From assembly GCA_020310875.1 (NCBI GenBank), contig CM035420.1, positions 185,134,880 to 185,198,879 on the forward strand: 64,000 nucleotides of DNA, in the 5' to 3' direction. A program made the translations under genes and the position numbers. Positions 44,922 through 56,552 of this stretch are shown in pieces. The DNA is from Ceratopteris richardii (taxonomy: Eukaryota > Streptophyta > Polypodiopsida > Polypodiales > Pteridaceae). Positions within the stretch are counted from its first letter, which is position 1, and each line of letters starts with the position of its first letter. The notes beneath the pieces are model-generated. The model did not search any database. It was not told the DNA's origin and worked only from the letters and a program-made list of their open reading frames with translations.

Positions 44922-46745
44922 CATAGGAACCCTATTGTCTCAGAGACACAAGAAAGGAATGCACCATCCCTGTCTCAAGTACCGAATACAGAAAGTCAAG
45001 ACAATTTGTCTTCCATACATAAATATTCACATGAATTTTTGAGAGAAATCCAAGAAGAGAAATGGAGAAAGGAACAAGGAACCCATCCTCCTATTCAAGA
45101 AATAGATGACTTGCAGGAACAATTTCCCCAAGACATCCCCTCTATTTACGATGAGGTAGAGGAGGAACAACTGAGTGAACACACAGCTTTGAATCTAATT
45201 CTTTACAAGAATTACCTCAGTTCACAGGACCTTGGGAAGCAAAGTCTATTAATATGAGAGCACCCATGATAATAGTGAGGAATGAAGAATCAGTAATACC
45301 TAGAAACACGGAACTGATCAAGAATACCAAAGTACAATGTAATCTCACTCTAGAGGAATTGTTGAAGGTAAAACTAGAATTGTGGAAACATGTAGCAAAT
45401 CAATTCCCCGAGCTTGCTACTACTCCCTCACAAATAGGATCACAGAATAAGGTACCAGAGATACCCGTAGAAAAGATTGGAGATGTAAGCGAAGGAGAGG
45501 AAGGTAACACTTATCTTCCAATAACCCATCAGGGCTACACCACGAAAGCCATCTTAGATTCAGGAGCCGGAGTAGCCATAGCTACCACCGCTTTATGGAA
45601 ACGTTGGGGTAAGCCAGCATTAAGACCTACCAGGATGAAGCTACAAATGGCTGACGGACACATAGAAAAACCATTAGGCTTACTAGAAGGCATATCTCTC
45701 ACCACTTGTGGTGTAGAATTTGAGCATACCTTTGCCATTTGTGATTTTGCTAAAAACCATGCTTATGAGATGATATTGGGACGACCATTCATGCGTTAGT
45801 TGCAAATTGTACAAGATTGGGGAACCAATTCTTTGTACTTGCAACATTTAGGAGTGACTACCAAAGTCAATCTTAAAGACTATTCACATCGAGATGTACC
45901 CCCAATAGAATGGAATACCATCCATAAGACACAAGTAGAAACAGAATCTGTGCACTCATTAGAATCAGATCCTTCTTGGTTGCACGAGGACACTCATTTA
46001 TGGATGTGTAAAGTGGCAAAACAAGAGGAAGAAAGATTAGAAGCAAGGACCTTAGGTGTAGAACAACATCCACGAACCCTTCAAGATCCAGCTTACGCAC
46101 CTGTAGTATTCCCTGATGAAGAGTTTGAACCCCATGGTTGGGCAGAAATCCTAGCAACCATGGATGTAGCCATCAATGAAGAACAATGGACACCCCACTG
46201 TGACGAGGATGGCTATGACATATCAGTTTTTACGATAGAACCAATCATGAGTGATTCAATTTTAGAAGAGTGTGAACCTAACACTGAGGCATTTGAGGAT
46301 GCAAGTGATTTTGATTTAGAATCAATTATCATGGACCCACCTTTTGCATCAGAAGAAGAATATTTTTTCGAAGTAGAGACTCACCCTCAGACACGAGGAA
46401 ATTACGAATGAGGTGAGGTTAGCCATAGAAGTGACTACTAAGAGTAAAGGAAAGAAAAGAAAGAAGAAAGAAACCATGTCAGAAAAAGAAGAATCTTTGT
46501 TTGAAGTACTCGAGAATTTCAAGAAATATGAAATCGAAGATAGAAGAATCATGGTACGAATGCCTAATAGAAAGCCGAATGACGGACAAGTATATGATAA
46601 CCGAGAGAAAACCAAGAAAATAATAGTTGCCATAGAAGGAGAAGAAGAGAAATGTACATACATAGGGCATGATTTGACGAAGGAAGAAGAAGAAGAATTA
46701 GTTGCCCTATTGCGCGAATATAGAGATGTTTTTGCTTGGAGTTAG
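44922..46745 (+). pseudogene. PR1 and pre-RT linker of C
   Basis: FLREIQEEKWRKEQG leads to a frameshift near 45190. Frame 45254-45799 has CNLTLEELLKVK and then PR1: AILDSGAGVAIATT (DSG 45557-45565), RMKLQMADGHIEKPLG and MILGRPFMR, ended by TAG 45797 where Lys is expected. Frame 45800-46411 reads LQIVQDWGTNSLYLQHLG and the acidic linker. A shift near 46400 leads to frame 46413-46745 (EKEESLFEVLENFKKYEI, CTYIGHDLTKEEEEELVAL), ending in a one-base loss at 46743. Confidence 0.88.
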
Positions 46746-48406
46746 AAAATTTGAAAGGAGTAGATCCAGATATATGTTCTCATAGAATCCCTATGACTCT
46801 AGATGCAAAACCGACAAAACAGAAACCGTACACGTATAATGATAACTACGCTGCGAAGATTAAAGAGGAGATAGATCGCTTGATAGAAGCAGGATTCATT
46901 TACGAAATTGAGCATACCGAATGGGTATCCCCCATTGTGGTTGTGCCCAAGAAGAATGGAAAATTGCATGTGTGTATTAACCTTAAAAAAGTTAATGCCG
47001 CCACGATTAGAGATAGTTATCCTCTTCCTATCACAGAACATCTATTGGAAAGAGTTGCGGGCAAGGAAGTGTACAACTTCCTTGATGGTTTCTCAGGCTA
47101 TAATCAAGTAGCCATTGCTCCAGAAGACCAACACAAGACGGCATTTGCCACCGAATGGGGTATATTTGCATTTCGTGTAATGCCATTTGGCTTAACAAAT
47201 GCACCCGCCACTTTCCAGCGACTCATGTGTCATGTTTTTAAGGAATTCTTACGCAAGAGTTTGGAAGTATATGTCGACGATATATGTGCTCATTCTAATA
47301 TCAGGCAGATGCATATCCCAGAGTTAAGACAAATATTTGAAAAATGTCGAGAATATCAGGTTTGTTTGAACCCAGAAAAATGCATTTTCATGGTCAGACA
47401 AGGCAAAATTCTAGGACACATTGTATCAAAAAATGGAATCTCTACGGATGAGGAAAAAGTAAAAGTAATTGCAGATCTACCTAGACCAACTAATGTGAAA
47501 GAGGTACAGGCATTTATGGGCCATTGTGGTTATTATAGGAGATTCATACACATGTATGCAATCATAGCCAAGCCTTTGTACTCTCTTTTAACCAACTTTG
47601 AATGGACAGATGAATGTGAAAATTCATTCAATGAACTCAAACGACGCTTGTGCTCAGCACCTATATTGACTACACCAGATTGGAGTAAGCCATTCCATGT
47701 ACATGTGGATGCATCCAATTATGCCATAGGATGCGTGTTAGCACAACCCACGAATGAAGGTAACATAGATCTCCCCATAGCTTATGCGAGCAGACAATTG
47801 AACGCAGCAGAAAGAAATTACACCACGACGGAACGAGAAGGATTAGGGATGATCTACGCAGTAAAGAAGTTTAGGCACTACTTGTTGGCCAATAAGTTCA
47901 AGTTCTTTACAGATCATCAAGCCCTATTGTACCTAGTCAACAAACCATGTAACACAGGACGACTAATACGTTGGTTTCTATTACTCATGGAGTATGATTT
48001 TGAAGTCGTAGTCAGGAAAGGAAAGACACATCTTAGAGCTGACCACCTTTCAAGATTAACCTCAGGAGAAGCTCCTCAAGGAGTAGTGGATGAGTTACCA
48101 GACGCATATTTGTTTAACCTTGAGATAGCACCAGAATGGGCTAAGCCTATAGTCCCTATTCTCACATATGGACCCAAGAATCCTAGGATAAAGATCAAAG
48201 AGGGAGAGATTACCAAGTCTCAGAGATACCAAATAATGGCAGGAAGCATATATAAACAGGATAATCAAAAGATTCTTGCTTGTTGTGTAGATGAATCAGA
48301 ACATGCGAATTGGTTGCAATTAGCACACATAGGTGCATTAAAGCAACATCATTCGAAACATCGAACATTATAGACTCTGCATAGATTAGGAGTATATTGG
48401 CCTACG
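46736..48406 (+). pseudogene. RT and RNase H of C
   Basis: One open frame 46736-48373 covers RT (VVVPKKNGKLHVCINLKK, FLDGFSGYNQV, MPFGLTNAPATFQRLM, VYVDDICAHSN) and RNase H (HVDASNYAIGC, TTEREGLGMIYAVKK, FTDHQALLYL, RADHLSRL). All expected catalytic Asp and Glu positions are present. A single TAG at 48371, where A has Gln, separates it from the integrase in the same frame. It is the best preserved RT in the window. Confidence 0.92.
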
Positions 48407-51355
48407 ATGGAAGCAGATGTCTACAGGTTGTGTAAGGAATGCAATGTTTGTTGTGAAAGACCACCAGTAGAGCATGCTACATTATATCACGTGTCTCTCA
48501 CACCAGACTGGAGTGAACAATTAGTGACATACTTGAGGACGAAGACATTCCCTCAAGGAATGACTTTAGCACGACAACGCAGTCTAGAGCAGGAAGCTCA
48601 AGATTATTCACTTATTGGCGATAACCTATACAAAAGAGGACGAGATGGATATCTAAGACAATGTGTTCATGAGAGCGATTATCTGAGCATACTAGAGACT
48701 GCACACCAAGGTGTTGCAGGAGGTCATTTTGGACCCGATAGGATAATCAAAGCCATCCTCTTTGCAGGATTATGGTGGCCCACTCTTCACATGGATGCTC
48801 ATACCTATGTTAAGAGATGTGATGTGTGCCAAAGAACTCAGTTTCCTACTCGCAGAGATGAAATGCCATTGAAACCCATGATGGGAGGACGTGCATTTTC
48901 TAAGTGGGGTATAGACTTTGTAGGACCCATTAACCCCCCTGCAAAAGGTACACATGCTGAATACATTATTGTTGCCACAGATTATCTTACGAAATGGGTA
49001 GAGGCAAAAGCCACGAAAAAGAATGATGCACACACAACTGCAAAATTCTTATTTGAGAATGTCTTTACAAGATATGGACTGCCTATAGAGTTAGTGAGCG
49101 ATCGAGGCACTCACTTTCTAAACCAAGTCATTGAATATTTGTTACAGGATTTTATGGTGATTCACAAGAAATCCGCACCATATCATCCTCAAGCCAATGG
49201 TCAAGCTGAAAGCACTAATAAGATCCTTTGTAACGTACTGACAAAACTCGTGAACAACAAACGTTCAGATTGGGACAAACAGTTACATCATGCTGTTTGG
49301 GCATATCGAGTGGCCTACAAGACCGTACTCAATGCAACTCCCTTTCAGATGGTTTTTGGTCAGAATGATGTGCTTCCTTTGGACTTCTTGATACCGACCC
49401 TTAAGGTTGCACAAGAACATCAGTGGACCGGCCATGAATTATCAGCAAGAATAATGGACTTGGAACGATTAGGAGAAACCAGGCTAAAGGCAACAACAGG
49501 AATATATGCAGCGAAGAAGCGACAGAAAGCATATTTTGATGCACATGTGAAAGATAAAGGCCTAAAAGAAGGAGATTTATTTCTAGTATATACGTTGAAA
49601 CAACACACACGGAAGTTAGAAAAGCGAGGTTATGGACCTATGATCATTAACAGACTCTCAACAAGTGGAGCAGTACAGTTAGCCACCTTAGAAGGAGACG
49701 TAATGCCTAATTATATTAGTGGCTGTAGAGTCAAGCTATATCAGGAACCTCTTACTGAGGATATGCTTAGACGACTCACGTTGGCAAAGAAGCGTAAGGA
49801 GGAAGAAAATAGAATACGAGCGGAAGCTCAGGCAGAAGCAATAGAACGCATTAAACGCATGAAGTTAAGAAGACAAGGACTAGGGAGAGAACATTATAAC
49901 CATCTGGAAACTACACCCAGATATCCCATGGCCATGTGTCAAGTAAAGTCAACCACTCATCCTAGTATAGTGGACAGGAGACCATTCATTACAGTCAGGC
50001 TAGAGCACGACAACCCTTGCCAAGAGCTCAGGGCTTTAATTGACTCAGGTGCTGCGACTAGTGCGATTAGATGGTCCCACTATAAGGATTCAGGAATAGA
50101 AATGCGGCCGATTGAGGCATACCTCATAGGGCTAGGAGGCATGGAAACCCCTTGCATGGGTGAGGTGGACCTTCCTATCCTCATTAAGGATGTGACCATG
50201 ACAGCGAAGCTACTGGTGTGCCATGATGACGACCTAATAGAACCCCTAATCCTTGGCCAAGATTGGCTATACGATCACTCAGTGGACCTAAATCTTAGAC
50301 AAGGCTCCTTACAGATTGGAACCTTAGATCAGAAGCGAGTGATACCGCTTGACTTCCCTAATGGAACTCTGACTGAGGTCTGCAACCCTAGACCCTATGA
50401 AATGCATGCGACGGAAGACCGGGAGATCTTGGGTCAGATCAGTCACGTTACGTCTACACCAACCCACTCCGGCTTGGCTATGGACAGTTGTCAATCAGAA
50501 GGACGACAGGAGATCTTCCCTAGGGCTTCCTGTAAACTAGAAGGGGCAGCTACCTAACCGCTAGGGCAGATGGACACAATCAGCGGTCAGGTGGGTTGCA
50601 TCAGCGGCCAAATGAGCACAATACCCTGCGGTGCTCATCCTTCCAAACTTGCTACGGACTGGCCTAGATTAAAGATAAATAACGAATCACTTCCTAATGG
50701 GCAGGTCACGCAAGTGTTGGATCTCCCTTCTTTTCCAAAGCAGAGCGTCCAATGGGCCTCTCAAACCCAACCACGAACGAGTCAACCACAACAGAGGAAC
50801 CCAGACTGACGACACCACCAGACAAGGCAAAGAAAGCAGCAGTATCAACATCACAGAACAAGTGGCACGAAACAAATATGGGTGCCAAAAGGACAGCAAC
50901 CACAGGCTATTGGCAACACTACAGACGAGAACAGGACAAAGTTTCAACAGAAGCAGAGTCAGTATCCAAAGTCCCCTCGATCTTCTTCTACAAGTACCAA
51001 TACTCGACAGATTTGGATCACCAAGAAGTATCTTATCAATCGACCCACACCCACGCAGATTTGGGTACCCAAAAAATGTAATATAGCCCCACCCTCAAGC
51101 CATGTAATATATACCCCTCAGAAATCTTTCCATCCTTCAATACCATCAAACCCGATCCCACTTTTCGTCCCTCAACAGAAACACACCACCCACCCAAAGA
51201 CTCTTAGGAAATGGATACCGAAACGTATCCAGACGTCTTCTTGTACCCCCTTATCTAACAATTCTCCCACCCCGTTTAAACTCCACCCTTGTAATAATTC
51301 ACCCTCAACCAAACCTTGTATAAATTCATACACCAAAACCCCACATCATGCATAA
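48407..51355 (+). pseudogene. Integrase, PR2 and WVPK tail of C
   Basis: Frame 48407-50557 is a single uninterrupted ORF of 716 codons. Integrase: zinc region HQGVAGGHF and CDVCQRTQ; DDE core WGIDFVGP, VSDRGTHF, NGQAEST; C-terminal GETRLKATTGIYAAKKR. PR2 follows directly after a Lys/Arg-rich helix (MKLRRQGLGRE): LIDSGAATSAI (DSG 50042-50050), GLGGMETPCMGEV, ILGQDWLYDHS. After TAA 50555 and TGA near 50808 the same frame continues at 50882-51355 with QIWVPKGQQ, QIWITKKYL, QIWVPKKCN and RKWIPKRIQ in a Ser/Thr/Pro/Asn-rich tail. This is the clearest evidence that PR2 is a C-terminal pol domain. Confidence 0.87.
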
Positions 51356-51630
51356 TAAAAGCTCATCAAGAAATGTATGCATAATCTGACAATGTAGGCG
51401 TCTAGAGACCTGCATTAGTCTTCAAAATAATCATTGCATCAATCACTTCATGACACTTGGCTACACGGGTTACACATCGGTTATGGAAAGGGATTGCGGT
51501 CTCACCTTAATGGGATCATAATTAATTTCCATACTAATGTGCTAATCTTTTGTAGCAGATCTTTTCCATTAGCTCGTCAGTCATCATGCAAACCGAAGAA
51601 GGACCATAAGAAGCTGGCCCAAGCACACCA
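51356..51630 (+). other. Spacer between pol tail and ORF-E (C), with possible splice acceptor
   Basis: AT-rich spacer. gtgctaatcttttgtagcag, ending at 51558, has a branch-point-like ctaat, a pyrimidine run and two AGs (51555, 51558). Elements A and B have comparable sequences. No gene seen. Confidence 0.45.
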
Positions 51631-54033
51631 ATGGCCAATATTGGAGAATTACTCGCGGAATCTTATCCTACGATGCAACCACCAGAGTTTCAAGGTTTTC
51701 CAGGACCCATGCCAATCGACGATCCTCCTAGAGGATATACTGAGAAGATTCATCGTAATTCTCACTGGTTTCAAGGCCTAGCAGGACCATTAGCAGACGC
51801 TGATTTCATATTTGAGGCCAATTTGGCATTTGATTTGCGCACATGGGCCAAGTACCAGTTCTTTTCACGAGAATTTGAAGGACTACAGAATACACAAGAT
51901 TTAACGCACGTTTGGGCACGAGCGGGATTTACAGAATACTTTAGTGACCCTCTGCCTAAACCCGATTTTTACAGATGCTTTTACCTAGTAACTACCTTGA
52001 GAGCTTCAGAGAACAAGGATCTACCCGGCACATTCATGTTACCATCCTTGGTAAATGATCCTCCATTCAGAAGGTTTTATTTGTCTAAAGATTTAATTCG
52101 TGCAGCTCTGAAAATACATGGAACGCACACTCCGATGGAGCGAGAACGACTAGTCCCAGAGCAGATGAAACGTGGTGACGTAACTAAGTGGGAGGATATT
52201 TCTGCTATAACACCTGAGCTCTCCAAGCCATTACGGATATGCATGCAGCACTTTGCTTTCCCAGCTCAGGATCGTTTTACCATGCCCCACAAAAGAATAT
52301 GGTTTGGATTATACTTAGCATGTACTGGACCCCAAACGGTTGATCTAGCTAGCTGGATAATTGATCAGCTCTATTTGGCACAACATAGATGGGAACGAAA
52401 GAAAGTCATCAATGGATGTTGTGCACTTACAAGGATTATATACATGTGTTTGGCATATGATTTACCCATAGAGCGCGCCATGACTAGTGAGGAACTGAAG
52501 GCATTTAAAGGAACCACAAAGAAAGCTAGAAAGGCTAGCAAAGGCAGAGCCGGAAAGCGGATGAGAGGCACTATCCCGTGCCTACAAGTCCCAGAATCAC
52601 CCTCGCCACAACCATCTCCAGAGCAGTCACCAACAGCAGCCACTCCCACGGTACCACCAATTCGTATACGGTTATCAAGACCAGTTACGCCGGAGGGCAC
52701 CACCAGTACTATTGCACCCCAAGCAGCCACAACCACAGAACCTATCACCACAGCAGCTGAACTTCCCACCACTATTGGTGCGGAAGCTTTCTCTTTTCCA
52801 ATACCCCATTTAGAAGCAGAACAAGCAGAGCCACTGAACACAACGTTTGATTTTGAGATGCCCGATGCATTCTCCAATGAGTTCCAGTTTTCAGGACAAT
52901 TGTTTTCTCAAGAATTTGAAAGGCCTAGCTACCCTACCACACCCAGGGATCAGCCACAAGGACAGATTGTGTCTAGCTCTGATGATGAAAGAACAGCAAT
53001 TGATGACGACGAAGGCGATGACGAAGCCAGTCAGGGAACTCAGGAATCCCAAGAGCACGAACAGACAGACGGTCAAGGCCAACAAACAGACACACATGGT
53101 GATACAAATACCCATGAAGATGAAACTTACGAAGTAGCAGCTTACACACTAGCTATCAAGAAGCTGTATAGAACTATGGAAAAAGTTTGGGCACGCAAAA
53201 AGCTGACACAAGAAGAGAGTCAAGCAATAATAGAACAAGAACTTGTCACAGGCGGATTCGAAGACGCATACATCAAAGGATTCAGAGAGTAAGTCAAATC
53301 AGTAGGCTCCAACGAAGCCCTTAGGTACTTGCAAAGAAAGCCACTACCACAGTTTGACCCCCGCAGAGTACGATTACTTTCAAAGCCCAGCGAATACATT
53401 CGTGTACCAACAGGAGCACAGTCTTCAGAACAAGCTAGGGAGGCACGCCTCGTCCCCGAAAGTTCGTTGGCAACAGAAACCATCCTTGTAGATTCCCCAC
53501 CCCGCGCTACAACTGTACATACCTTAGTAGTCACTGAAGTACCGACCACCCCAACCACTCCTCCATCACCGCCCATCCCTCCAGCCTCCCCTATTCACCC
53601 TCCTTCTCCCAGACCAACATCTTCATTTGCCGGTGGCGTAGCAGAAATCATCTTTACGACCACTCACCCCACAATTCCTGCACCCATTAGACCCAGTCTA
53701 CCCCCTCACACATCCACCTTTCCATTCAACCCATTCCTCCATCCATCTTTCCCGTCCTTCCCCACACCTCCACGACCCCTTTTCCCATTCCCACCGCCAT
53801 TAACCTTCTCCCCAGTCTCACCTCCCCGACCCACGGTAACCCTTATTTCCCCTTTCCACCAAGCTGCACCAGCCAGCCCCCCTGTAAATTACTCCTCAAC
53901 CTTTGTAAATCCCGTATTTACACCAGCACAAGCACCCACGGTCACACCCATATTCACGGTCACTGCACTGGACACGTCCAATGACATGGACATCTCACCA
54001 CTCACTGCACCATCACTTGAGGAGCTTAGGTAG
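51631..54033 (+). pseudogene. ORF-E of C, N-terminal domain and Pro-rich region
   Basis: ATG 51631 (MANIGELLAESYPT) opens 553 codons to TAA 53290. The globular region matches A: HWFQGLAGPL, YQFFSREFEGLQN, LPKPDFYRCFYLV, RICMQHFAFPAQDRFTMP, SWIIDQLYLAQHRW, GCCALTRIIYMCLAYDLPI. A basic patch (KKARKASKGRAGKRMRG), Pro/Thr-rich and acidic stretches and a short helix (LYRTMEKVWARKKLTQEE) follow. After the stop the frame continues at 53329 into a Pro-rich stretch. It ends at 54033 inside LTR sequence because of the deletion at 54016. The coiled coil and C-terminal domains are missing. No signal peptide or membrane span seen; function unknown. Confidence 0.72.
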
Positions 54034-54444
54034 AACAAGCGTATCAATTTTTGTTATTTTTAGACACCGTTTACCCTTTCAAATAGCATCTAGGACCTAA
54101 TTTTTAACTATGCTGGTCACTAGATGTGAAACCGGTCAAAACTAGTCTAGAAACTATAAAAAGAGCTAGAGAGCTCATTTTTGAGGTTAGCTTGTTTGAG
54201 GTTAGAGTTCTTTTGAGCTTGTAATAGTGTTCTTGGGTAATAGAGTTGATTTCTCACCTTCCATTGTGTCTTGCTTGTCTCTTCGTAGTGTGTGTGTATG
54301 TGTGTGTGCATCTTTGTGCTTCTCACCTTCACCCTCACTTCATCTCACATTCACGATCTTCATATCACTCCTATCTCTTCCGCGGATTGACATTAAGGAG
54401 GTGAAGCTTCTTAACGTGGTTCTCACCATTGTGCTAGAGCAACA
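54016..54444 (+). repeat. Truncated 3' LTR of element C
   Basis: 429 bp matching 39831-40241 of the 5' LTR, starting at cttgaggagcttagg. The first 219 bases of the LTR and the purine tract are deleted. The last bases before the joint in ORF-E (catcactt) share cttg-like homology with the LTR. Confidence 0.92.
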
Positions 54445-54449
54445 CACAC
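54445..54449. repeat. Target site duplication, element C, right copy (cacac)
   Basis: Matches 39607-39611. Confidence 0.9.
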
Positions 54450-55237
54450 CAGGCTATGGCCTTGGTCTAATGGGTGGACGGTTCATGTTACCTATTCTTG
54501 GGTGGGTCTGGTAATCTGACTGCACTCCTGGCATTGTGAATTATACATGAGTTCAGTTGGGATCATTTCGTTGGCTCATGTATCCTAACATTGTATTCTC
54601 CTTTCCTAGATGAGTTCCAAAAGGATTGTGTGAGGTAGTTGCCTGTTCTCAAGGAGGGAATATAGGCAAGCCCATATACTTCAATCGAGACCTATCAACT
54701 GCATCTACTGGCCAGTACCTTCTTTGGTTTTGGTCTAAATATGTGACTCTAGAATCATCTTTTGGGTCCTTTAACTCATAAATGGTTACTAGACTTACTT
54801 CTTGTCCTCATATGGGAGAATTGGTCTCTAATAGTAAGTCTGACCCCTGAATTAGATATATGTCTAACAAAATCATCTTGAGGTATCAAATCCCCTCTCA
54901 ATAATTGAGTCACCATAGAGGTACCTCTTGGTGTAGTCACTAGTTCTTCAGGGTTAGATCTCCCCGAGTTTCCTTGTCCCTCTAGTGCTGCTCTCTCATT
55001 GATCTGATCTGGGTTTTCTATCACTACATAGATTTGATGAAATTCACCCTCCACAGTTGACATAAAGTTCTGCTTGGGAATAGAACCATGCATGTCCTCT
55101 GAGGCCATGGGTACTTCCTCCTTTGAGTCACTCGAGATGTCCGTGTAGATCGAGTGATGGCTAGCTTGGGTTCCACTTCCTATCGATGAAATGACACTTC
55201 TACGGATACTTAGCACCCGTCTTGATCTTAAGCTCAT
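54450..55237 (-). pseudogene. Element H, piece 5: gag N-terminal region
   Basis: Minus frame 54776-55237 starts MSLRSRRVLSIRRSV, comparable to MNLRSG in A, B and C. It contains VVIENPDQI, LVTTPRGTSMVTQLL and LIPQDDF, which align with the N-terminal gag region of B. Below 54776 VTIYELKDPKDDSRVTYLDQ continues it after a stop. Reading across the C insertion gives MNRPPIRPRP and then PPIRLAIPVIPRPREP, confirming that both pieces belong to H. Confidence 0.82.
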
Positions 55238-55330
55238 TCACCCCTTTGGGCTTATGTCTGCTCTTTACTTTCCCTTAATTAGCTCCTCAATCACTTCAAA
55301 TTTTACCCTCAAATAGCTTGAGTAGTTGGT
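55238..55330 (-). other. Leader of H next to gag
   Basis: Short untranslated stretch; nothing distinctive. Confidence 0.4.
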
Positions 55331-55891
55331 GATACCACACAAATCATACAATACCAGAGTACTGGACGATACGATACCACCTTATGCACAATACGATACC
55401 ACCTTCTGCACGATACGATACCAAGATAGAAGATGATACGATACTGAGTTGGCGATACAATACTTGTCCACTACATGATACGATACCAGAAATCACACGA
55501 TATGATATTGGAATGCTCACAATACGATACCAGTATAATGAACGATACGATACCAAAGTCCTATGTGATATGATACCACCTTATGCATGATACGATACCA
55601 AGAGAGAAGATGATACGATATTGAGTTGGTGATATGATACCACATTGCATGCGATACGATACTGCTCGAGCGACGATATGATACCGTGACCGACACGATA
55701 CAATACCAGGTGGACCGCGATATGATACCACCGGGAAACCGCGATCGCGATGCCAACACTTGATGATACGATACCGGGATGGTATCACGATACCTCAAGT
55801 GGGTATGCAGTGATACGATATCAGACGAGTATCGCGATACTAGGGAAATTTGGTATCCTGATACCAAAACTCAACCTATCGCGATACTATA
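55331..55891 (-). repeat. GATACGATACCA array in the leader of H
   Basis: About 560 bases dominated by degenerate copies of gatacgatacca spaced 15-35 bases apart. Toward 55790-55891 the units change to atcgcgatac, with a perfect 14-base palindrome at 55828-55841 (agtatcgcgatact). It occupies the same place between primer site and gag as the TCGCGA arrays of A, B and C. ORFs on both strands within it only reflect the repeats. Confidence 0.83.
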
Positions 55892-56528
55892 GCCAAGTTT
55901 ACTCAAAACTTAATTTTTTTGTGTGCATAGTGTTTATTTACCTCACCCCCTCAATCTTGACCCCCTGTATCACTCAAAGACTCCCAAAAAATGCTTTGTC
56001 CTACCCCACAATACCAGAAACAACTTTAACCACGTGCGTGTGTGTTCTTGAGTTGTTTTTTATAGCAAAAAGTTGTTATATCTCACCTTCAGGTATGCCT
56101 CAACCAAACTTTGTGCTCTCAATGTAACTTTTTAGCTTGTTAGGCACGATACCACTGCTACGATACCGGTCACTGCTCTCCTCACAATACTGGATCTCAC
56201 AAATGACCAACTGAACTAAGTTTTTGGGTTTCTAGAGCCTTGGGTTTCCTACTACCTCTACTGAACTAATTTAGATAGTTTTCTGGGATTTTCTTGATGT
56301 ATTCTACTTCTTCCTACTCTACTCCTCTCTCTTGTCTAACCCTAACTCTTCCCTTACTTCCTCACTCCTAACCCTAAACCTACAAACTCATTACACACAC
56401 CCCAAGAGTGTGAAGTAACAAGTGCTGAAGTACTTGACTACTTGCCACCAAACGAATTCACCCCTACAAGTATGATTCCTTCACTCCTGAGCTATAACCG
56501 TCACGAAGGCACCTTGGTTAGGTTTCTT
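55892..56528 (-). other. Leader of H next to primer site
   Basis: About 640 bases without a gene; T/C-rich on the plus strand, with cctaaccctaactctt-like and cctaaccctaaacc runs near 56335-56385 that resemble, by chance or not, plant telomere repeat units. Two more diverged gatacca-like units lie near 56147-56170. Confidence 0.45.
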
Positions 56529-56546
56529 CCCTGGTAACGGTGCCAA
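56529..56546 (-). other. Primer binding site of H (decayed tRNA-Asp type)
   Basis: Minus strand tggcaccgttaccaggga; three G-to-A differences from the tRNA-Asp complement, as expected from decay of methylated CpG or CNG sites. Confidence 0.75.
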
Positions 56547-56552
56547 AAACGT

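Larger units (their letters stand above)
39612..54444 (+). mobile_element. Gypsy element C, with truncated 3' LTR
   Basis: A 14,833-bp plus-strand element of a related but separate family. It has a full 5' LTR (630 bp), an exact tRNA-Asp primer site, a long palindromic leader, gag-pol including PR2 and WVPK tail, and ORF-E up to the Pro-rich region. A deletion then fuses ORF-E to the last two thirds of the 3' LTR, removing the purine tract. LTR halves that can be compared differ by only a few bases plus an 11-base gap in the 5' copy. Confidence 0.94.

Noticed and set aside
52578-53137. Alternative-frame ORFs inside ORF-E of C
   Set aside because: Overlap a longer frame conserved with A; no independent conservation.
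56335-56385. Interstitial telomere repeat
   Set aside because: Only two or three imperfect CCTAACCCTAA-like units in a C/T-rich leader; too few to call.
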